Assembly (NCBI GenBank): GCA_002497765.1
Contig: DAET01000013.1
Coordinates: forward strand, 1-21,006
Direction: 5' to 3'
DNA: 21,006 nucleotides
From: Euryarchaeota archaeon UBA486
Lineage (GTDB): Archaea; Thermoplasmatota; Poseidoniia; Poseidoniales; Poseidoniaceae
The notes below the pieces were generated by a model that worked only from the letters and a program-made list of their open reading frames with translations, searched no databases and was not told the DNA's origin. This document shows, one piece after another, positions 1-6,559 of the stretch (position 1 is the first letter of the stretch; each line of letters starts with the position of its first letter). A program made the position numbers and the translations under genes.

Positions 1-1
1 C

Positions 2-1846
2 TTTTACATCGTGTTCATGAAACAGGGCGACCACACGGCAACCGACGGTGCGGGCGCAAGCGTGGATGGCTTTGCTCAAGCAGCCGTCATCAACCCGTGC
101 GATGAAAACAGCACCATCGTTTCGTCCTTGGACGGTGTACCACTCATCGACGGACAGATCTACACGGTCGGCATCGTTGCCTACGATGTCTGGCTGAACG
201 GCAACATCGACGACGTGCTCTTGGTCGCTGCTGCTCCACTGCAGAACATCATCGGTCAAGGCGGTACGCCGCCTCGCATCACCTCGCTGATGGCCTTTGA
301 CCATCCCGACGACGACGGCAGTGCCATCGATGTGGTGTGGGAGCCGTCCACCGTCGAAGATTTCGCTTCGTACACGGTCTGGATTTCCAACGCCCCGGTT
401 GAGGACCTCTCCACCGCCTATGCGGCTTTCGGAAGCAACCCCCAAGCCTGCGGATGTTTCTCGTTCAACAAACAGTGGATTGACGAGCGAACCAACCCCA
501 TTCAGCTCACCCTCTCAACGGCCTTGGTCGTTCCCGAGGGTGGCTCGCTCGCCGATGGCGTCCCGGGTCTGATTCAAGCCGATGTGGAATATTTCGTCGT
601 GGTCACGGTTCACGACCTGCGCGGGAACGTCCACCTGACCGACCTGACCCAAGTGAGCGTCACGCCCATCGACAACATCAACGACAACACGGCTCCAGAC
701 CGGTTAACCGACTTGTCCTTGACCGACCGACCCAACGACAACGGTCGTGCTTTGCTGCTTGACTTTGAACTCTCCGAGGCCGACGATGTGGCTACTTACC
801 ATGTCTTCGCTGCGACCTACAATTTCTCCGGCGAAGTTGGGCAACAGGGCGACCTCTCCAACGACCCGCTCAAGATTGCAAGTTTGGAACGTTCACCAAA
901 CCTGCCCCTGGTGATCGACGTCGTCGCCGACGATGCACCGGTGATTCCGGGCCAGGCCATCTGGGTGGCGGTGGTCGTGGTGGACTCTTCAGGCAACGCT
1001 CACATCGACATGCTCACGATGGTTTCGGCCAGTGCGACCGATGAAGGCATCACGGATCCGGGTGTGTACCTGCCCGACATCGGCAAGGTGAACGCAGCGT
1101 GGTTTGAACAAACCAGCATCTTCGTTGAATGGGAACATTCGGTCGACGCCAACGTGAGGGGTTATCACATCTACATCAGCGATGAAATGTTCACGTCCAC
1201 CGACGACGCCACCAAGGTTGGCCAAACGGTATCAGCCAACTCCTTGCTGATCACGAACGACGAATTCGAAGACCTCAACAACGCCACAGCGTACTACATT
1301 GGCGTGGTGCCCTACGACGACACGGTGGCAAAATCCACGGTCGAGTCGGTCAAGTTGAACCCTCTTGACGGCAGCGGTGCAACCACGGATGGTGTGAGCG
1401 ATGACGGGCCGTTCACGCTCGAATCGTTGCTCACGACGCCGAACCTCATTGCAGCAGGCATGGTCCTCATCGTGGTCATGCTCTTGGTGCTCATCGTCCG
1501 CGCCCGTGGAAACGCAAGCCGTCGTTCCAAGAACTGGGAATTGCAAGAAGCCACTTGGGGCATTCAGGACTCGAGCTGGGACTCACCGGCACCGGCTGCA
1601 CCACCTGCGCCGCCAACCGCTGCTCCAGCACCGCCGCCCGGCGTCTCAACGCAGCAAGCCAACGACATCTATGCTGCAGCCAACCGCATCCAGAGCCAAG
1701 ATTACGGACGAACGCCCTACCAACCGTCTCAGCCGGTGCTTCAGCCTCAAGTTGACCCCTCGTTGCTGGACGGCCTGCTCGACGAGCCTGCCGCTGCGCC
1801 TCGCATGCCCGAGATTGACACCTCCTTCCTCGACGATTTGTTGTGA
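2..1846 (+). CDS. Membrane-anchored FN3-repeat surface protein, 5' partial
   Basis: The reading frame is open to the left edge, so the N-terminus and any signal peptide lie outside the window; the GTG at 11 is probably internal. Residue numbers below count from that GTG. About 470 residues form extracellular beta-rich repeats of fibronectin type III character: the end of one domain (to ~75), then domains at ~85-220, ~230-345 and ~355-455. Two of these begin with the same hallmark, D-x-P-x-D-(D/N)-G followed by a Trp or Phe strand and a Y-x-V strand. One TM helix follows at ~477-496, then Arg/Lys (stop-transfer) and a ~110-residue cytoplasmic tail. The tail has a WG-x5-W element, a Pro/Ala-rich linker, and two similar acidic-leucine motifs ending in LLDGLLDE and FLDDLL. 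The topology is type I, with the bulk outside the cell. The ligand is unknown; adhesion or a surface-layer-associated role is inference only. Confidence 0.75.
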   Translation, partial: FYIVFMKQGDHTATDGAGASVDGFAQAAVINPCDENSTIVSSLDGVPLIDGQIYTVGIVAYDVWLNGNIDDVLLVAAAPLQNIIGQGGTPPRITSLMAFDHPDDDGSAIDVVWEPSTVEDFASYTVWISNAPVEDLSTAYAAFGSNPQACGCFSFNKQWIDERTNPIQLTLSTALVVPEGGSLADGVPGLIQADVEYFVVVTVHDLRGNVHLTDLTQVSVTPIDNINDNTAPDRLTDLSLTDRPNDNGRALLLDFELSEADDVATYHVFAATYNFSGEVGQQGDLSNDPLKIASLERSPNLPLVIDVVADDAPVIPGQAIWVAVVVVDSSGNAHIDMLTMVSASATDEGITDPGVYLPDIGKVNAAWFEQTSIFVEWEHSVDANVRGYHIYISDEMFTSTDDATKVGQTVSANSLLITNDEFEDLNNATAYYIGVVPYDDTVAKSTVESVKLNPLDGSGATTDGVSDDGPFTLESLLTTPNLIAAGMVLIVVMLLVLIVRARGNASRRSKNWELQEATWGIQDSSWDSPAPAAPPAPPTAAPAPPPGVSTQQANDIYAAANRIQSQDYGRTPYQPSQPVLQPQVDPSLLDGLLDEPAAAPRMPEIDTSFLDDLL

Positions 1847-1855
1847 GGCCTTGCC

Positions 1856-2617
1856 ATGGCGTCAACCGGTCCCCGCTCCGAGGTGTTTACCACAGTGCTG
1901 GTGAACGAACACGGCGAGGTAGCGGATTGGCCGGCCCACCGTCAACGTCTGAGCATGCACGCTCAGCGGCTTCGACTCACCCTTCCGGATGAGGACCCCG
2001 AAATCGACCCACCATCAACCGCAGCCCTGGGTCTTGCTCGCATCGGTTTCAGTGGGGAAGCCTGGCACGTTACCATCCGCCACCTCGGTGTGCGAAACGA
2101 AGACATCGATGCCATCTCTTTCCCCGCCCCTCGATGGAACGACCGGACCAACGGGACAAAACACGGGGACTGGGGGGCCTACACGTCGGCCAAACAGGCC
2201 GCTGAAGACGCCGGTTGCGACGCTGCGTTGCTCGTTCACGACTACGCCATTGTGGACGGTGATCGGGCCACGCCGTTGGTCCTGGATGAAGACGGCACGG
2301 TATGGATGGCGCCCGGCGAGGCAGGCGGGGTGGATGGCGTGGTCGCTAAGCAACTTGAACAATGGCTGCCGAATCTTGGGCTCCCTGTCGTGAGGGGGAA
2401 CTTGAACGAACGAACGGTGGCGCGTTGCGCTGAATTGGTGCTGGTTGGCACGGGCATGGGCGTGTGTCACATCAGCAGCCTTGACGGCGTCCAGCTCGGT
2501 AACGCCCGGGCCCTCTCAACGGCGTGCCATACCTTGCTGTCCCAACATTTTACCGACGAAGGCACGTGGTCCACTGTGGGGCCGCACCATGTCGCAACGC
2601 GTGATGGCCATCGTTGA
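1856..2617 (+). CDS. pabC: Class IV PLP-dependent aminotransferase, probable 4-amino-4-deoxychorismate lyase
   Basis: The fold is class IV (branched-chain aminotransferase / ADC lyase). The N-terminus has the pattern F-T-T-V-L-V...H-R-Q-R-L...RLRL, corresponding to the family's FET-R-V...HLxRL segment. Lys102 in the GTKHGDW segment is the likely Schiff-base lysine for PLP. The later segment VDGDRATPLVL lies where relatives have the G-x-(V)-x-E...N-L-F phosphate/carboxylate pocket, with Asp in place of the usual Glu. At 253 residues the length is near normal, but the usual N-terminal G-x-x-x-GDG preamble is missing. The start has TGAGG seven bases upstream and lies ten bases after the preceding stop; the 3' end overlaps the next gene. 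Adjacency to a PabB-PabA fusion is the main reason for choosing ADC lyase (forming p-aminobenzoate and pyruvate) over D-amino acid or branched-chain aminotransferase. The class is secure; the substrate is inferred. Confidence 0.7.
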   Translation: MASTGPRSEVFTTVLVNEHGEVADWPAHRQRLSMHAQRLRLTLPDEDPEIDPPSTAALGLARIGFSGEAWHVTIRHLGVRNEDIDAISFPAPRWNDRTNGTKHGDWGAYTSAKQAAEDAGCDAALLVHDYAIVDGDRATPLVLDEDGTVWMAPGEAGGVDGVVAKQLEQWLPNLGLPVVRGNLNERTVARCAELVLVGTGMGVCHISSLDGVQLGNARALSTACHTLLSQHFTDEGTWSTVGPHHVATRDGHR

Positions 2618-4829
2618 ATCCTTGAAGGTCAACGGACTTCTTGGCGAGGCAGCGTTTCGCTTCGGCTCCCCTGACCGCGTCCTCTTGGTTTCCGGTGGCC
2701 CCGTGTCTCATCTTGCTCAATGGTCGCTCATCGCTGCGCCCGCAACAAAGCGAGTCGTGGTGCGTCAACCCGCCCGCTGCGAGCTCCCAGCCGCTGAACC
2801 CCATCACCCGTTGCAGGGCGATGTTCGCTTGGTCGATGACCGAGCGTTGCTTCGGGCTGACGTTGAGGAATGGAAGCACGGTTCTTGGTACCACAGCGTG
2901 ACCTTGCGTGCCAGCGGCTTGGACGACCTGTTCAACAAACTTGGCGATACCACCGCCCAAAACCCGTTTGAACGAGCCCATGAGGCCGAGTTTCCTCACC
3001 GACCGTTCTGGTCGGGAGCGTTGGCCTACGATCTCGTTCAATGGACGCAACCATTGCGACTTCAACACCCTCCCGAGGAGGGAGCTGTCCTCGCTGTTCT
3101 CTGGTGTGTGGAGAGCGGTGTGGTCGTGGACCATGCCAGCGACGCCACCACTGTCTTTGGCAACGATGACGCCTGGTGCGCCGCTGCATCAAACCTTGAG
3201 TTGAAGGAGAACGCTCGTGTTCGTGTTCCGGCGCCAACGCCCCACCGAGAAGCGGTCACGCACACCGACGAGACGCACGCAGATAACGTGGAGGCCGTTC
3301 GTCAAGGCATTGTTGACGGGCAGGTCTACCAGGTCAACATCGGGAAACACTGGCAGGGCGAAATCGACCACCCCTACGCCGTTTTTCAACGCCTGATGCA
3401 GGACAACCCTGCCCCGTTCTCTGCCTACGTCCATGCTCAAGACCTCGGCATGGCACTGGCAAGTTCGTCTCCAGAATCCTTGCTCATGGTACGGGACGGA
3501 ATCCTGCAGACCTCCCCGATCAAAGGCACCTGTCCGCAGGGAGGGACACGAGAGGAAGCTTCCAAATTCAGAGAAGCCATGATCAGCGACCAGAAAGAGC
3601 GAGCCGAGCATCGGATGCTGGTGGACCTGATGCGCAACGACCTCACACAGGTGGCCGAACCCGGCAGCATCAACGTGGAGCGATTTGATGTCGAATCCTA
3701 CGCTAACGTTCAGCATCTCGTGAGCCACATCACAGCCGCCCTGAAACCAACCCTTGGAGGGTCTGATGCACTGGGCGCTGTCTTCCCAGGTGGTTCCATC
3801 ACGGGATGCCCACGTACCGTGGTTTGCGCCGTCATCGATGAGCTGGAACAATGGCCACGTTCCTTCTGGACCGGGTCCATCGGCTACATTGATGTGCACG
3901 GTGGCCAAAGCGCATGGAACATCCTCATTCGAACCCTTGAGGCCCATCTCGTGGGTGGCAGGTGGCAAGCAACGGTCGGTGCCGGCGGCGGCATCACCAT
4001 CGCCTCGGAGGCCAAAAAAGAGGTTGAAGAGGCGGCTTGGAAGGGAGCGGCGCTCCGCATTGCAGCGGGTTGGATGCGCAGGGAACACACGGCATTGCCA
4101 AGCGGAACCCTCGGAATTCATCCACTTCAACCCCCAGGTCAAGCACCAGGTGGTGCTGCCTGCGGCCGAATTTTGGAATTGGAACAACTTGGAGATGAGG
4201 CGCCAACCGGCGCTGTCCTGTTCGTCGATAACCTCGATTCGTTCTCCCTCAACATCGCTGACGCTGTGGCCCAAACCGGCCGAGACGTCGTCGTCTTGAA
4301 GGGGCGAGCGCCGCAGAACGAACGTTGGTTGGACCCTGTCGCACTGCACGATTTGCTCGACCGCTTGGAGCCGAGTCACCTCATCCTCGGTCCTGGTCCC
4401 GGTCGCCCCGATGATGCGGCCTTGACGATGGCGCTGGCTCACCACGCCCTCGCAGGACAGTTGTCGATGCCGGTGCTTGGCGTATGTTTGGGCCATCAAG
4501 CGTTGGCGCTGGCCGATGGACGGCAGGTCAACCCCTCGCCGTTCGGTCCGGTTCACGGCGTACCCGTGGACATTGAACACGACGGTTCGGGGGTCTTTCC
4601 GCACCAGCCCGGTTCGCTGAAATTGACCCGCTACAATTCATTGGTCGCCGTGGAAAACGGTGAACATACCTTGCTGGTCAACGCCACCGAAAGCACCTCC
4701 GGCCTCATCATGGGGCTCCGCCATCCGACACTCCCCGTTCACGGCGTGCAGTTCCATCCCGAATCCATTGGTTCCCGCGATGGTCAGCATCTCATCCACC
4801 AATTTCTTTCCAGTCAAGCGGATGGTTGA
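2589..4829 (+). CDS. pabB: Aminodeoxychorismate synthase, PabB-PabA fusion
   Basis: This cytoplasmic enzyme would convert chorismate plus glutamine to 4-amino-4-deoxychorismate. I chose the ATG at 2589 (746 residues). The frame stays open upstream to 2445, but that stretch overlaps the preceding gene by 173 bases and looks non-coding. Residues ~220-500 are the chorismate-binding domain, with VDLMRNDL, FPGGSITGCPR, GSIGYIDVHG and VGAGGGI motifs. The PIKGT motif has Lys312; PabB has Lys here, whereas anthranilate synthase has Ala (PIAGT), so this is ADC synthase rather than TrpE. Residues ~540-740 are a class I glutamine amidotransferase: FVDNLDSFS, GPGPGRP, GVCLGHQ with nucleophile Cys633, and HPES with His723 and Glu725. 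The glutaminase lies C-terminal, the order of TrpE-TrpG and PhzE proteins; the known PabA-PabB fusions of plants, fungi and actinobacteria have it N-terminal. The first 29 bases overlap the lyase-like gene, indicating coupling. Confidence 0.88.
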   Translation: MSQRVMAIVESLKVNGLLGEAAFRFGSPDRVLLVSGGPVSHLAQWSLIAAPATKRVVVRQPARCELPAAEPHHPLQGDVRLVDDRALLRADVEEWKHGSWYHSVTLRASGLDDLFNKLGDTTAQNPFERAHEAEFPHRPFWSGALAYDLVQWTQPLRLQHPPEEGAVLAVLWCVESGVVVDHASDATTVFGNDDAWCAAASNLELKENARVRVPAPTPHREAVTHTDETHADNVEAVRQGIVDGQVYQVNIGKHWQGEIDHPYAVFQRLMQDNPAPFSAYVHAQDLGMALASSSPESLLMVRDGILQTSPIKGTCPQGGTREEASKFREAMISDQKERAEHRMLVDLMRNDLTQVAEPGSINVERFDVESYANVQHLVSHITAALKPTLGGSDALGAVFPGGSITGCPRTVVCAVIDELEQWPRSFWTGSIGYIDVHGGQSAWNILIRTLEAHLVGGRWQATVGAGGGITIASEAKKEVEEAAWKGAALRIAAGWMRREHTALPSGTLGIHPLQPPGQAPGGAACGRILELEQLGDEAPTGAVLFVDNLDSFSLNIADAVAQTGRDVVVLKGRAPQNERWLDPVALHDLLDRLEPSHLILGPGPGRPDDAALTMALAHHALAGQLSMPVLGVCLGHQALALADGRQVNPSPFGPVHGVPVDIEHDGSGVFPHQPGSLKLTRYNSLVAVENGEHTLLVNATESTSGLIMGLRHPTLPVHGVQFHPESIGSRDGQHLIHQFLSSQADG

Positions 4830-4865
4830 AGAATCCCGTGCCGTTGGGTCAAACAGGGGACCACC

Positions 4866-5252
4866 ATGCCAACCTGTCGCCACTGCGGGAGCACCTATCC
4901 TCGTGAGTTCTTTATTCACGGCAATGGACCAAATACGCAAGTCTGCGTACGCTGCGGTGTTGACCACGGACTGGTCACGAAGGACGAAGTTCCCGTTCTC
5001 TTTGAGAAGAACACCTCAAGTGCGCGGTTCTCTGCCGTTGCTCGACGTTACAGCGTCTTCCTGTACCTCCCCTTCCTCTGGGTGTTGTGGGGATCCACCC
5101 TGTCCGACGTTGAACCGTGGGGCTTGTTTTTCCTCATTTTGCTGATCTTGCTGACCCTCGCTGCACCGGTCCTCTTCATCTATCGAGGCGGCCAATATTC
5201 GGGTGATATGGCTCGCTTAACGCCGGCCTACGACCGCCCCAAGGGCCACTGA
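4866..5252 (+). CDS. Small zinc-ribbon membrane protein
   Basis: This 128-residue protein belongs to no family I recognise. It begins with a short zinc-ribbon-like module having two Cys pairs, CRHCG and CVRCG (residues ~4-7 and ~27-30), suited to bind one Zn. A polar stretch follows, then two hydrophobic segments (~residues 64-78 and ~85-103) that should form a TM hairpin, and a short basic tail. The zinc ribbon would probably face the cytoplasm. AGGGGA five bases before the ATG supports the start. It follows the PabB-PabA gene by 36 bases on the same strand and may be co-transcribed. Its stop lies two bases from the stop of the convergent YchF gene. Function unknown. Confidence 0.7.
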   Translation: MPTCRHCGSTYPREFFIHGNGPNTQVCVRCGVDHGLVTKDEVPVLFEKNTSSARFSAVARRYSVFLYLPFLWVLWGSTLSDVEPWGLFFLILLILLTLAAPVLFIYRGGQYSGDMARLTPAYDRPKGH

Positions 5253-5254
5253 AC

Positions 5255-6559
5255 TCACGACTTAGCGTGAATCTTCAGCACGTCGCCATCGCCCAATTCA
5301 TGGTCGGCGCCAACCACGCGGCGTGTGCGTCCGTCAACGCCGCGGATGAACCCTGCTTCCAAATCGGTGTGAACGCGTCCAGCCAGCGCTTTCGCATGGA
5401 GCCCGGATGGGACCACGAACGCATCAGGAAGCACCCGTCCGTCGCCGTCGACCCAGTGCGATTCGTCTTGCACAGGGTAGACCACGATGTGGTTGAGTTG
5501 GTCGAAGAGGACCTCGTCCATGAGACGGGCGAGCCCCGTGCCACCGGCCTGTTCAAGCCGCTGGTTCATGTGTGATAGCGCCTTTTGCTGCGCCTCGTTC
5601 AGGGAAGCACCAGGATGAACCGTGAAGGAGGATTGCCCGCTTTGGTAGTCGATGAGGCCTGAAGAAGCAGCCCTTCGAAGCGCCAGTTCCATGTCGGCCA
5701 TGCAGGCCACCATCGTTCGGTCGGAGAAGGCCTTGAGCACGTCAGGTGGTGCAATGTCCATCTTGTTGGCGGCGTAGACGATGGGAAACAACTGCTTGCG
5801 CATGCACTCGCCCAAGAGATGGAGCGAGACCGCATCCCAATCCCAGGGTTGAGCATCGGAGGTGTGGCGCTGGTTGAATTCAAACATCGCTTGTGCGACC
5901 TTGACAGGCGTGGCTCCGAGACCGCTGAGGCGTTCATGAACGAAAGACGTCAAGCCCTTCTCACCTTCAGCCTGAACCCGGCGCACACCTCGGTTCCAAC
6001 CGTCTTCCAGCAAGCCACCAATCCACGCATCCAATTCGTGTTCAAGGAACTCAATTTCTGCACGAACGGCTTCGACCGCCACGGCGGTATCGTTTGAAGC
6101 CCCGTTGAACTGGCCCTCGATGTCCGTGGAGCCAGCGGCATCGACGACCTGGATGAGCACGTCACAATTGGCCAAATCTGCCAAGAAGGCGTTTCCACGG
6201 CCGCGGCCTTCACTTGCGCCCGGCACAAGCCCCGCCACGTCGACCAGTGCCACGGGAACACTTCGGCGGTGACCGACGCAGGAACCTGTCCTCGGCTCGC
6301 AGAGGCTACCTTGGCGCGGGTCGTCCTCGGCGGCAGGCTCGAGTCGCCCTTCGCCTTCCAGCTTTTCTCGTAGGTCCTTGCACGGGCACGCCAAACGGGC
6401 CTCGACAAACGCCACACCGACGTTGGGGTCGATGGTACAGAAGGGGTAGTTGGCAATGTCAACTTGAGCCAGGGTAGCGGCACTGAAGAAGGTCGACTTT
6501 CCGACGTTCGGTTTCCCAACGAGGCCAATGCGCACCGTGAGCACGCCCTGCGGGTTCAC
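5255..6559 (-). CDS. ychF: YchF/Obg-family GTPase with C-terminal TGS domain
   Basis: This is a cytoplasmic, ribosome-associated P-loop GTPase of the translation-factor class. Visible motifs are the G1 loop GLVGKPNVGKST near the N-terminus, G3 as DVAGLVPGASEGRGRGN, G4 as ANKMD, and a C-terminal TGS domain ending GDGDVLKIHAKS. The NKxD form of G4 predicts guanine specificity, unlike bacterial YchF, which has NxxE and prefers ATP. Between G1 and G3 lies a cysteine quartet (CPC...C...C), typical of archaeal members and possibly metal-binding; here an acidic insertion of about 20 residues separates its halves. The annotated GTG overlaps the upstream gene's stop as GTGA. In-frame GTGs at 6544 and 6535 are alternatives. 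The one at 6535 gives an N-terminus (M-R-I-G-L-V-G) most like other family members. Confidence 0.92.
   Translation of the reverse strand: MNPQGVLTVRIGLVGKPNVGKSTFFSAATLAQVDIANYPFCTIDPNVGVAFVEARLACPCKDLREKLEGEGRLEPAAEDDPRQGSLCEPRTGSCVGHRRSVPVALVDVAGLVPGASEGRGRGNAFLADLANCDVLIQVVDAAGSTDIEGQFNGASNDTAVAVEAVRAEIEFLEHELDAWIGGLLEDGWNRGVRRVQAEGEKGLTSFVHERLSGLGATPVKVAQAMFEFNQRHTSDAQPWDWDAVSLHLLGECMRKQLFPIVYAANKMDIAPPDVLKAFSDRTMVACMADMELALRRAASSGLIDYQSGQSSFTVHPGASLNEAQQKALSHMNQRLEQAGGTGLARLMDEVLFDQLNHIVVYPVQDESHWVDGDGRVLPDAFVVPSGLHAKALAGRVHTDLEAGFIRGVDGRTRRVVGADHELGDGDVLKIHAKS

Noticed and set aside
2445..2588. N-terminal extension of the PabB-PabA frame
   Set aside because: It overlaps the conserved C-terminal part of the aminotransferase gene and encodes a low-quality Ser/Ala/Pro-rich stretch; the ATG at 2589 is a better start.
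3189..4604. 471-residue open frame on the minus strand
   Set aside because: It lies wholly antisense to the PabB-PabA fusion, which has complete catalytic motifs; the antisense protein is low in recognisable pattern and is a by-product of G+C-rich codon use.
2589..4829. Anthranilate synthase TrpE-TrpG
   Set aside because: The domain order fits, but the PIKGT lysine and the adjacent class IV lyase-like gene favour aminodeoxychorismate synthase; no other trp gene is nearby.
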